The position numbers and the translations under genes were made by a program. This document shows positions 55,471-64,000 of a stretch of DNA of 64,000 nucleotides, piece after piece; within the stretch, counting starts at the first letter, position 1, and each line of letters begins with the position of its first letter. This DNA comes from Pogonophryne albipinna. Its lineage: Eukaryota; Chordata; Actinopteri; Perciformes; Artedidraconidae. A model generated the notes under the pieces. The model was not told the origin of the DNA and searched no databases. It saw only the letters and a list, made by a program, of their open reading frames with translations. The DNA is taken from assembly GCA_028583405.1 (NCBI GenBank), contig CM053246.1:7135459-7199458 (forward strand), given 5' to 3'.

Positions 55471-55931
55471 ATGATGATCCCACTGCCTGCGACATGCATG
55501 TTCCCCCCCACCCTGAGAGCGATGCGTCTGTAAACACTGAGGTGTGTGACGTCACTCTGCCGAGGGGAACCCCCACTGACAGGACGTGGGGAATTTTCCA
55601 GTAGGTCAGATCTAAACCTACGGATAGAGGAATGCACACCCTGCGTCTCCTCTGACGCACGGGGTCGATGCGCAGGCGAATAAACCACCTCTGAAGTCTC
55701 CTCTTGTAAAGGAGACCCAGGGGAATCACCACGTGACCAGCTGACATCATGCCCAACAGCTGCATCACGGAAAGGGCTGTCACCACCCTGCCGGGTGTGA
55801 CGCGCTTGAGGAGAGCTGTCAAATTCTCCACTCTCCGCTGTGAGAGTTGTGCTCTCATGCGGGCTGAGTTGAATTCCATTCCCAGATACATGATGATCTG
55901 GGAGGGAAGAGGACAGCTCTTCTCCCAATTG
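55471..55931 (-). pseudogene. DIRS-B RT thumb remnant
   Basis: The minus strand reads YLGMEFNSARMRAQLSQRRV, LLGMMSAGHVVIPLGLLY and LRIDPVRQRRRRV, then FTDASLSGWGG, which starts the RNase H. After SGWGGTCMSQAV the frame runs directly into IRTDN sequence in a shifted frame, marking a deletion. The RT palm, including YLDD, is lost beyond 55931. Confidence 0.85.
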
Positions 55932-56219
55932 TGTTACAAGCTGGCTCTGCTTGTAACATAAGGACAACAGTTCCACACCGGAGTTGCCCAAAACAATCAT
56001 TTATTTTTCCAACACAGTGGTTACAACCAACAATAAAACCGAATAAAGGAGCGGTGTCCTGCTGCACCGAGCAGGGCAGCTGAGAGAAAGCGAGAGCCTG
56101 TTCTGCAGCCCTCTTATATCCTGGGATCAAGTGCCACAGGTGGGTCCCATCACTGCTGATTACAACAAACACACAGGTTACAGCAGCACCACCTGGTGGA
56201 CAACCACAGGGTTGTCACA
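55932..56219 (-). mobile_element. 3' LTR of the Gmr1-like element (288 bp)
   Basis: On the minus strand it starts TGTGACAACC immediately after a G tract and ends GCTTGTAACA. AATAAA is at 56000-56005 (minus), and a TATA word near 56114. The other LTR is missing at the right because the element is truncated near 59735. Confidence 0.85.
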
Positions 56220-56236
56220 CCCCCCCCCCCCCATAA
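56220..56236 (-). other. Polypurine tract of the Gmr1-like element
   Basis: A run of about thirteen G (minus strand) preceded by TTAT abuts the LTR start, as expected for the plus-strand primer site. Confidence 0.7.
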
Positions 56237-56451
56237 AATAAGTGTCCCCAAGACACTGAAACATCCAAACCAATAACAGAGCTTATACTTACAGCTAATA
56301 TATGAAACAAAGCTTAACCGGGTGTAAATGTTACCCTAGTTTACCACTGCCTACTTTCCACATTCACCAACTCAGCAACCCGGCACCCTGGAAGCAATTA
56401 AAGAGCAGGAAAACGCTGGAAAAAAGATGTGACAACAGGAACAAAACCACC

Positions 56452-57600
56452 TTAAGGTACTGCTCTCGACAAAGCATCAGCCATCACATTTTCGGAACCT
56501 TTGAGATGTCGGATGTCCAAATGGAAAGGCTGTAGAAATAGGGACCATCTCATTAACCGCTGGTTTGGGTTCTGCAAAGACTGTAGAAAGGTCAGGGGAT
56601 TGTGATCTGTGTATATCACTATTGGCCTATAACCACTCCCTATATACACTTCGAAGTGCTGCAATGCCCAGATCAATGCCAGTGCTGTTGGAACAAACAC
56701 AGTAGTGGTGGCTTAAAGCCCACCTCTGCTCCGCGCCGTCTGTTAGATGAGCCTGGTCAGATTAATAAGAGAAGGAGTTCAAAACACCGGCATAAAAGTT
56801 ATAACAATAATCTGATTTTAATGGTAAAAAACACCAATCCAAATTACAGAGTACTCTGAACTCCCAGCTCTACTGCTGTGCGATACAGGTATCGGGACCA
56901 GCCAGTCAGAAACAGGGGGCATTTTGCATGAATAAACAACAGTATATATGGACATTTTTGGGGCGGAGATGTGGGTCGGCTCTTCCGTCCCATTTTACTC
57001 CTAAGTGAAGCGTGAGAGCCTCGGAACTAGTCAAGGTCAGAATCACTTTTTATCTTCCACCTAACTTCACTCCTTTAATTTCTCAAGGAAGATTTCACAC
57101 AAAATATTCTTTCCCAAAACAATCAAACATTGTACACAGATATTGGTATCAAACATTGTACACAGATATATTGGTGCTTGAGATTATATTGGCCGCAGGA
57201 AGAACCTTGAAAGAGAATATGCGTGTGTGTGTGCTGATATCTGGGTCAGTGAGTGTATGTGTGTGTGCTGGTGAGAGGAAGTGTGTGTGGCAGGGTATCT
57301 GGGTCATGGAGTGTAGGTAAGAAGGTTTATATATATATAGGATTACTTTAAAACAGTCCCAAATAATACATGTTCACTTCAATACAGTTCAAGATAATAC
57401 CTGTTTACTTTAATACAGTTTAGAACAATATCTGTTTGCTTTAGTGCCTCCTTCTCTACAATCGAGTAGTTCAACTGGTAGGAGTTAAACTTGCGTGAGA
57501 AGTAACTGACCGGGAGCTCCATACCAGAGGCATCTTGCTGTAATAACACGGCACCAGCCCCCGTATTACATGCATCCACTAGGATGAAAAGGTTCCTCAA
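56452..57600 (-). pseudogene. Gmr1-like RNase H, split by a 757-bp insertion
   Basis: The minus strand reads ILVDACNTGAGAVLLQQD and SYFSRKFNSYQLNYSIVEKE down to about 57443, then resumes at about 56685 with LALIWALQHFEVYIG, VIYTDHNPLTFLQSL and GSENVMADALSRAVP, ending in a stop at 56452. The last block is the connection ending of Ty3/Gypsy RNase H. No integrase follows, unlike an ordinary Gypsy element. A one-base shift near 57585 joins it to RT. Confidence 0.88.
56686..57442. mobile_element. 757-bp insertion with AGTGC duplication
   Basis: AGTGC flanks both ends (56681-56685 and 57443-57447). The left end starts TGTTGGAACA but the right end is TTTGCTTT, so it lacks canonical TG...CA LTR ends. 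It includes a tandem CAAACATTGTACACAGATAT pair near 57125 and GT-rich microsatellite-like text near 57215-57285. Class unknown. Confidence 0.7.
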
Positions 57601-59227
57601 GACGCGGGGCTCTCAGCACTGGAGCACCAATAAGAAGATCCTTAACGTCCTTGAAAGCCTTCTGACACTGAACTGACCAGTTAAACTTCATCCTTGGACT
57701 TATCAGGTCAGTCAAGGGAGCAACAACCGAGGAGAAGTTTTCACAAAAACAACGGTAATAACCTACCATGCCAAGAAAACGAGCCAACTCCTTCCTGGTG
57801 GTAGGCGGAGGAAACCTCTCAACGGCTTCCACTTTTGCCCTTACTGGACGCACAGTACCCTGACCAACGACCTTACCCAGATATGTCACTGTGGCCTTAG
57901 CAAACTCACACTTGGCCAAGTTCACAGTGAGATTTGCCCAGACCAGGCGATCAAACAGGGCCTGGATGCGCTGTAGGTGCCCTGACCATGTGTCACTCTA
58001 CACCACCAAATCATCTAAATACATGGCACTCCCTTGTAACCCAGAAACCACACGGTTCATCAAGCGCTGGAATGTAGACGGTGCGTTTCTAAGACCAAAT
58101 GGCATGACCGTGTAAGAGTATAACCCTGTAGGCGTTATAAAGGATGCAATTTCCCTGGCCCGTGGGGTCAGTGGTACTTGCGAGTAACCTTTAAGAAGAT
58201 CAAACTTGCTTACAAACTTAGCTGCGCCAACTTGATCCACACAATCCTCCATCCGAGGTAGGGGAAAACTATCTGGCTTGGTTACAGCATTTACCTTGCG
58301 AAAATCAGTACAGGGTCTAAAGGTTCTGTCAGGTTTAGCCACTAACAAACATGGTGAGGCCCAGCTAGAATGTGAGGGTTCTGCAATGCCATTATCTAGC
58401 ATGTATGCAACCTCTGACTCTAACTGCTCATGTTTTTCAGGGGAGTTTCTGTAAAACCGCAGTTTTATGGGCGTAACCTCTCCCACGTCAATGTCATGTT
58501 CCACCAGATGCGTCCGTGAAGGAACATCTGAAAATAGGGTAGGATATGGCAAATGTTCCAAGAACGTGTCCAGTTTACACAGGGACTCTGAATTATTCAA
58601 CCGACCTTGTGCTCTACAGTCAAGTTCATCAACCTCGGTTTCCACCAAGGAAAGAGACCCTGCCACGTTTAAAGGAACTGCCACAGCTGCCGGTTTAACT
58701 TCTGCTTCGCTTCCTGAAACAACACGAGAGAAATAGGGCTTTAACAGGTTTATGTGGCACAACTGGGTGGACCTCTTCCTATCTGGCGTGGAGATGACAT
58801 AATTCTGATCTGACACCTGACGCACCACAGAGTAGGGTCCCGCAAATTTTGCCTGAAAAGGGGAAGCAACTAAAGGCAACAAGGCCAGCACTGGATCCCC
58901 AGGGCTAAAAGTGCGGTTCTCGGTTTTCCTGTCATACAAGGTCTTCATTGTCTGTTGACTTTTCTCCAACTTCACCTGGGCCTGCCTAACCGCTTCAAAG
59001 AGACGCCGTTTGAAACCATTTACATACTCCCGCAGGTTGGCCGGTGGATCAGGAATCTCCCAATCCTCTTTTAGTACTGCTAGCGGGCCCCTAACATGGT
59101 GACCAAAAACCAGGTCGTTGGGGCTGAAACCAGTGCTAGACTGTACGACCTCCCTTGCCGCCAACAACAACCAAGGCAAACCTTCTTCCCAGTCACGATT
59201 CAACTCATTGCAGTATGAACGTAACAA
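57566..59227 (-). pseudogene. Gmr1-like integrase C-terminus and reverse transcriptase
   Basis: The frame starts in integrase text (LLRSYCNELNRDWEEGLPWL, SSTGFSPNDLVFGH, YDRKTENRTFSPGDPVLALL, then FAGPYSVVRQVSDQNYVI) and then enters RT: GEVTPIKLRFYRNSPEKHEQ, SHSSWASPCLLVAKPD, TDFRKVNAVTKPDSFPLPR, FDLLKGYSQVPLT, MPFGLRNAPSTFQRLMN and catalytic YLDDLVV (about 58020). A stop at 57998-58000 follows; the same frame continues with NLAKCEFAKATVTYLG and FLGMVGYYRCFCENF to 57566. Integrase upstream of RT is the Gmr1 arrangement. Only this stop and one shift interrupt it. Confidence 0.9.
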
Positions 59228-59738
59228 GTACTTCAGTGTTTGGTGGAACCTCTCAAGAGCTCCTGCAAAGTTGGATCCTCCTGCTGCTGCTTCGCCAATT
59301 CACTACGAGAGACTGACAATGGAACAACAGGTAGCGCCAAAACAATATTCTCAGAAATGACTTTTTTATCTTGTGCTTTATAGGTCTGGGCTCGTGTTAC
59401 TGCACAAGCTGGAACTACCTTTGTCAGCTTCTTCGCAGGGTCAGCAAGCTCGCCCCTCACTGGCTTAGAGGACACCACTGGTGAAAGAGGCACATCAGGC
59501 CACACTCTGCCGCCAGCCAAATCATTTCCGAGGATGACTGCCACTCCCGGAACAGGCAAAGATGGCCGGACTCCCATGGCAACCTCACCCTGCTGTAAAT
59601 CACAGGACAACACCAACCGATGCTTTGGAGCAGACAACAACTGCATCCCCATTCCCTTGAACAATACACCACTTCCAGTGTCCGTTACCGAGGAAAATGG
59701 AAGAACACCCTCAGTTATATATGAATCGGGAATGATGG
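59228..59738 (-). pseudogene. Gmr1-like protease region, joined to integrase by a deletion
   Basis: The minus strand reads DSYITEGVLPFSS, GVLFKGMGMQLLSAPKHRLV and VPGVAVILGNDLAGGRV, the last a typical end of the Gypsy aspartic protease (ILGxDL). The active-site D-T/S-G would lie at the truncated right edge. Downstream, KQQQEDPTLQELL marks the integrase N-terminal entry, then the frame breaks at about 59235 and jumps to FHQTLKYLLRSY, within the end of the integrase core. The zinc-binding region and the first two catalytic Asp are deleted. Confidence 0.82.
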
Positions 59739-60154
59739 TGGTACAGGTGAGAGCCAGGTGGCTCAACCTGACCAACCTTCCAGACCGGGAAAAAGAGGAT
59801 GTTCTGGACATGCCTATTGTTCCCGAGGGCATATGTGGCTCCGCTCTAGCTTCAATGCAGCTGAGGTGCGAGTCAAAAAGGAAGGGAGACGAGGCTCTCC
59901 AGCTCTGTCTCCCCCGAAGGGTCCAGCCGCCACCTCCAATGGTCCCGCGGCAGGCCTTCACCCAAGCTGTCTCACGTCCTGCCCGGTTCAAAATACCGAA
60001 GCAGCAGAGACCGCAGCCCGTCCCGGGTCCCCAGCCCAGGCACGAGGCAAGAGGGAGCTGGCCAAGAAAATCTCCGGTCCCGGCAGCTGCCGCTCAAGCG
60101 CAGCCGACCCAGGTTTTCAGCCACCAGGCGAGGAAGAAGAAGCGGGCGGCCTGA
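59735..60154 (+). pseudogene. DIRS-C gag C-terminal part
   Basis: The plus-strand frame reads VQVRARWLNLTNLPDREKED, MPIVPEGICGSALASMQLRC and ALQLCLPRR, then a Pro/Arg-rich tail ending ARKKKRAA and a stop at 60154. The WLNL, P-E-G-FGSALASM-Q-RC and LCLPR words are typical of fish DIRS gag. It begins right where the Gmr1-like element stops; the N-terminal half is missing. The basic tail is probably nucleic-acid binding. Confidence 0.8.
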
Positions 60155-60685
60155 CAGCCTCCTCTCCTCTCCTCGATGAAGGAGCTGGAAGTTCCCTGTT
60201 CCCCAGCTCCAGAGCACGTTCCAGTGTTGGATGCTCATGTGTTTTCGGGGTGCCAACATGCCCCCATCTTCCCGTCGCCTCGAGTGATGCCAGAACGTCA
60301 TCCTCAAGTTCGCGCCATCAGGGAAATGGACTTAACATCAAAGACAGCAAGTTCCGCTGCCTGTTTAAGTCACACAAACACATGTCATCATTGTTGTTTC
60401 AAAATAAATAATTTTCCACTGTCGTTTCCAGGATTGAAGCCAAGGGCGCAGTCAATAAAAATGAAAAGAAAAACAATAAAAACAATAAACAGTCTGTCGT
60501 CTGCCCCTCTTTTGAGAGCGGCTACGGCCTCTCTCAAAAGGCGGACAATAGACGGGATTGTGAAGGCACCACCGCCACGCGCATGCGCAGTGTCGGCCGG
60601 GGTTGTCAACCTGGGGTACCACCGTGTTCAGACACTAGAGGGCCCCATAACATAACAAATAGAGACACTGAGGGCAGCCGACAGA
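60155..60685 (+). other. DIRS-C linker upstream of RT
   Basis: The RT frame is open from about 60176 to a TAA at 60653-60655 but reads as low-complexity text without known motifs. It likely belongs to the N-terminal part of the DIRS RT ORF or to spacer sequence. Confidence 0.45.
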
Positions 60686-61880
60686 GCTGTGACATCTCCG
60701 CTCGCTTTGAGAAGCGAAAAGTTGAGGATGCTCACAGATTCTGCTTGGGTTTTCAAGACAGTAACACGGGGCTACAGGCTCCAATTCGCTGTCACCCCCC
60801 CTCACTTCTCGGGCATTCTGTATGCACAGGCCCGGGGAGAGTCGGCCCACATAGAGCAAGAGATTTTCTCGCTACTAGAAAAGAAGGCTATATCGATAAT
60901 ACCCGCCGAACAGAGTCAGAGCGGCTTTTATTCCAAGTTTTTCCTCGTTCCCAAACGGGGAGGGAACAGAATTCGGCCTATACTAGATTTGTGAGCTCTG
61001 AACAAATATCTCAAAAGATACAAATTCAGAATGCTCACTCACACATCTCTGTTGCGTCTCGTGCGCCAAAACGACTGGTTCACATCAGTCGACCTGAAAG
61101 ATGCGTATTTCCACATCCCAGTATATTACCCACACAGGAAATATCTGAGGTTCGCCTTTCAGGGTGTCTGTTACGAGTACAGAGTACTTCCCTTCGGTCT
61201 GTCTCTCAGCCCGCGAGTGTTTGTACGGTGTACGGAAGCCGCGATAGCCCCGTTAAGACAACAGGGTATTCGCCTGGCAACTTATCTGGACGATTGGCTC
61301 CTCCTCGCACAGTCGGAGCAAGAGGCTATTACGCAGACGAATGTCCTCGTAAAACACCTGCTCGACCTGGGTTTCGTAATAAACACAGAAAAGAGCATGT
61401 TGTCCCCAGCCCAGACTGTACTCTTCCTGGGCCTACGCCTGAATTCGGTGCCCTTTACAGCCCGCTTGTCAGCAGAGAGAGTGAAAGCCTTCAGGGCTTG
61501 CCTCGCTCATTTCCAGCCACGCAAATATGTTCTCTTCAGATCATGTCTGCGGTTGCTGGGGCTCATGGCGTCAGCCATTCTGGTGGTACGACTGGGACGC
61601 TTACACATGAGGGAGTTTCAGCGCTGGGTAGCTGCCCTCAGATTGGACCCCGCGCGTCATGGCGCGCGGAGAGTGATGGTCACTATGAAATGCGTAATGG
61701 CTCTGCGCCACTGGCTACACCCGACTTTTCTAGTACGGGGCGTGCCTATGGGTGCTGTCCTATCGCGGAAGGTGGTCAACACAGACGCATGTCTGACGGG
61801 CTGGGGGGGTATATACGAAGGTCGACCTTTGAGGGGTCTCTGGAGTAGAGACCTCCAACGGTCACACATAAATTATCTGG
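60686..61880 (+). pseudogene. DIRS-C reverse transcriptase
   Basis: The frame reads TVTRGYRLQFAVTPPHFSG, IEQEIFSLLEKKAI, GFYSKFFLVPKRGG and RIRPILDL, then a TGA at 60992-60994, then NKYLKRYKFRMLTHTSLL, WFTSVDLKDAYFHIPVYYPH, YRVLPFGLSLSPRVF and catalytic ATYLDDWLLLA (61283-61294). It ends with FLGLRLNS and NTDACLTGWGG of RNase H. A single nonsense codon is the only break before the deletion near 61880, so the copy is fairly young. Confidence 0.92.
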
Positions 61881-62228
61881 AGCTTCGTGAGGACAGACAA
61901 CACGACCACAATATCGTATATAAACCGCCAAGGGGGTTTGCGTTCTCTCCAGTTACACATGCTGGCACGCAAACTGATCTTATGGAGCTGCGGACGTCTC
62001 CTCTCTCTGAGAGCGACGCACGTACCAGGAGTGATGAACCTCGGGGCGGATCTGCTGTCCAGAGGTGCACCACTATATGCAGACTGGACTCTACATCCAA
62101 TGATTGTGAGTCAGCCGTGGCAGCTCCCACTACGCAGGGACATACTGTCTCAGGCGGGGGGGGCGATCTTTCACCCACACCCAGAGCGCTTGGCACTATG
62201 GGCCTGGCCCGTGAGTGGTACAATCTGA
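61881..62228 (+). pseudogene. DIRS-C RNase H remnant, out of phase with RT
   Basis: RTDNTTTISYINRQGG, THVPGVMNLGADLLSRGAP and DILSQAGGAIFHPHPERLAL followed by WAWPVSG lie in a frame shifted relative to RT. A deletion after HINYLEL removed the middle of RNase H and caused the shift. Relative to DIRS-B about 75 residues after HPMIVSQPW are also missing (the DLFA...LWFS block). The recombinase frame is open through the same bases. Confidence 0.85.
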
Positions 62229-63256
62229 ATACAGTGGGGCTCCCTCAGAAGGTGATCAACACTATTCAGAGTGCAAGAGCTTCCTCCACCAGGTCTCTCT
62301 ATGACTGTAAGTGGAGGGTGTTTGAGGAGTGGTGCCTTCAAAAAGGACACATCTCTTTTCAATGTCCTGTCGGGGTGATTATATCATTTCTACAGGACTT
62401 AATTGATAAACACAGAGCTTTCTCTACGATCAAAGTGTACCTGGCTGCTATTGCTGCATGCCATGTGGGCTTTGAGGGAAAGACGGCTAGCCAACATCCT
62501 TTGGTCTGCCGTTTTATGAAAGGGGCTCGCAGGCTCCTCCCTGTTTCCAGGTCACTGGTGCCCTTATGGGACTTGGCAGTGGTTTTAGATGGGCTCACTC
62601 AACCTCCATTTGAACCCCTGGAAGAAGCTGACATGAAACACCTGTCACTGAAGACAGTGCTGTTACTGGCTCTGGCATCTGCCAAGCGAGTCAGTGACAT
62701 TCATGCACTCTCTGTACATCCTTCATGCACTCAGTTTGCCCCGGGGCAAACGAGAGTGTTGCTGAAGCCCAACCCTGCCTTTATACCTAAGGTGGTTGGC
62801 TCATGTACCCCCATTGACATTGTGGCATTTCCTCCGCCGCTGTGTTCCTCTGAGGAACAGCGGCCGAATTTGCTGTGTCCAGTTCGTGCTTTACGCATCT
62901 ATATGGACAGGTCAAAAGAGTTTCGTTGTAATGACCAACTCTTTGTATCCTGGGCTAACCCTCAGAAGGGCAAGCCTGTTACCAGGCAACGGCTCTCCCA
63001 CTGGATTGTGGAAGCGATTGCTCTGGCTTATACGAGTCAGGGTTTGCAGGCACCAGCGGGCCTGCGTGCTCATTCTACTCGTGGACTGGCTACATCCTGG
63101 GCTTTGTTCAAGGGTGTTTCCATCCAAGACATTTGTGCAGCAGCGAGCTGGTCCTCGCCGCTCACTTTTGTCCGCTTTTACAGGCTAGATGTCTCTGCTC
63201 CAAGTGTGGCCCGCGCAGTGCTGGGTCCCGTGTTGAGACAGAGTTCTATCTGTTAA
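62206..63256 (+). pseudogene. DIRS-C tyrosine recombinase, catalytic residues intact
   Basis: The frame has NTIQSARASSTRSLYDCKWR, the AFSTIKVYLAAIAACHVGFE core-binding block, LASAKRVSDIHALSV with catalytic Arg at 62687-62689, FIPKVV, NLLCPVRALRIY, LRAHSTRG with His at 63071 and Arg at 63080, and FVRFYRLDV with Tyr at 63179-63181. It ends SSIC-stop at 63256. The tetrad is complete and this domain has no internal stop. The start is unclear because the upstream frame fuses to RT; the DIRS recombinase ORF normally overlaps the RNase H ORF. Confidence 0.9.
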
Positions 63257-63289
63257 GTTCTGGTTGTTTTTGGTGATTTTCGAGATAAG

Positions 63290-63730
63290 CATGTCTAGCA
63301 ATACGGGAGTTTCAATATCCCATAGTGAGACATCGAACGGAGTGTTATGAATGAGAACTATAGGTTACTTACGTAACCCCAGTTCTCAGAGTAACATGAA
63401 GTGAGATGTCTCACCAGACGGCCCTTCTTGCTAAGGCGAAGCGAGAAGAGGTGCTTATTTTGAATGACGCTGCGTCGTAGCGCAAGCTACTTAAAGGGTG
63501 GGTGGATTCCCTGACGTTGACGTCAAGATCACCAGCCAATCAGGATTGGCGTAATGAGATTGATGCTTCTGTTTGCATACGCGTTGAGGCGCATCCCATA
63601 GTGAGACATCTCACTTCATGTTACTCTGAGAACTGGGGTTACATAAGTAACCTATAGTTTTCACTACTCGCATATAAAAGCCCCGCCCCCACCTTCACAG
63701 CTGGTCCATTTCAACAGAGGAAAACCGACA
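63290..63730 (+). repeat. DIRS-C internal complementary region and right terminal repeat
   Basis: GAGAACTATAGGTTACTTAC and CAGTTCTCAGAGTAACATG with AAGTGAGATGTCTCAC (63352-63413) are inverted at 63600-63662. A further CCCATAGTGAGACATC copy lies at 63318. The spacing after the recombinase stop matches the internal complementary region followed by the terminal repeat of DIRS elements. The right border is uncertain. Confidence 0.8.
63673..63680 (+). promoter_or_regulatory. TATA box in DIRS-C terminal repeat
   Basis: TATAAAAG followed by a GC-rich CCCCGCCCCC stretch. The corresponding word in DIRS-A is TATAAATAG in its terminal repeats, so a promoter role is likely. Confidence 0.5.
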
Positions 63731-64000
63731 ACTGGAAGATGAGTGGAAAATGGTCACATAAATGTATAAATGCTCACAGCTCCGTGGGAATTATTATGTG
63801 CAATTCATTTCTTAAGGTTATACTAACAATTTAAGTCATGTTTAATGATCTTTAACGTCACTGAAACATAGCTATTAAGAAAGCTATTTCATAAATGGCT
63901 AGATCTTGATAAATAACAATTATTTGTATTGTTTTGTGTGAAGATATTCAGGAGTTAAATTATTTTAAATGCACAATCCTGAATGTGGGTTTGTGGTGAA
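63731..64000. other. Non-coding, nothing recognised
   Basis: AT-rich sequence to the window edge, no supported feature. Confidence 0.5.

Larger units (their letters stand above)
53690..55931 (-). mobile_element. DIRS-type retroelement copy B, truncated at both ends
   Basis: Sequence from 53690 is close to DIRS-A from about 26935 (GGCTACCTGTCGTTTATAAA, then AAACGATCAAGAG), so A and B are one family. The terminal repeat is absent on the left. On the right the copy is cut at 55931 exactly where the LTR of the Gmr1-like element begins, so the latter probably inserted into it. Confidence 0.85.

Noticed and set aside
60155..60685. Possible separate gene between DIRS-C gag and RT
   Set aside because: The open text is low-complexity and in the RT frame; no independent motif or start supports a separate gene.
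1..64000. Host exons, tRNA or other RNA genes
   Set aside because: No recognisable conserved host protein block, tRNA-like box A/B pair with cloverleaf, or rRNA segment was seen on reading. Faint non-coding RNA genes cannot be excluded without a covariance-model search.

Overview
The window looks like teleost fish DNA, and more precisely a graveyard of nested transposable elements. I recognise no host protein-coding gene, tRNA, rRNA, CRISPR array or operon. The organism is inferred from the mix of element families: a Ty3/Gypsy chromovirus, a Gmr1-like Gypsy element with integrase upstream of reverse transcriptase (RT), three DIRS-type tyrosine-recombinase retroelements, Rex1-like and L2-like LINEs, many short hAT-type elements and a PIF/Harbinger remnant. 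This mix is typical of bony fish. Species cannot be named from the sequence alone.

Layout. 1-9062: the 3' part of a chromovirus (RT, RNase H, integrase, chromodomain, 3' LTR), interrupted by at least a 1.5-kb foldback element, about 1.5 kb of other repeats, two hAT-like elements with perfect 8-bp target duplications and a 2.2-kb TA-flanked element that itself carries a hAT. 9063-25544: mostly non-coding repeats with two solo LTRs (10101-10543, 23542-24026), a decayed unrecognised gene (11579-12080), a hAT carrying transposase remnants (14094-15793), a truncated L2 and a widely spaced inverted repeat. 25545-32290: an apparent DNA element split by a 5.6-kb DIRS copy (DIRS-A). 32647-44400: a minus-strand Rex1-like LINE cut in two by about 8.7 kb of plus-strand L2 copies. 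44401-53400: MITEs, a TTAA-flanked element, a minus-strand LTR plus gag-like piece, and a Harbinger element with opposed exons. 53690-63730: DIRS-B (minus), the Gmr1-like element (minus) and DIRS-C (plus) end to end.

All element genes seen are interrupted by stops, frameshifts, deletions or insertions. The closest to intact are the L2 RT at 40576-42624 (one in-frame stop in that interval) and the DIRS-C RT-recombinase region. The nesting gives a relative history: the chromovirus predates its hAT guests, the Rex1 copy predates the L2 block, and the split DNA element predates DIRS-A. I see no clear undescribed defence or regulatory system. The best leads are the INT-before-RT element, the recurrent RNase H-region deletions in the DIRS copies, minisatellite growth inside DIRS-A, and two decayed reading frames I cannot assign (11579-12080 and 25990-26330).
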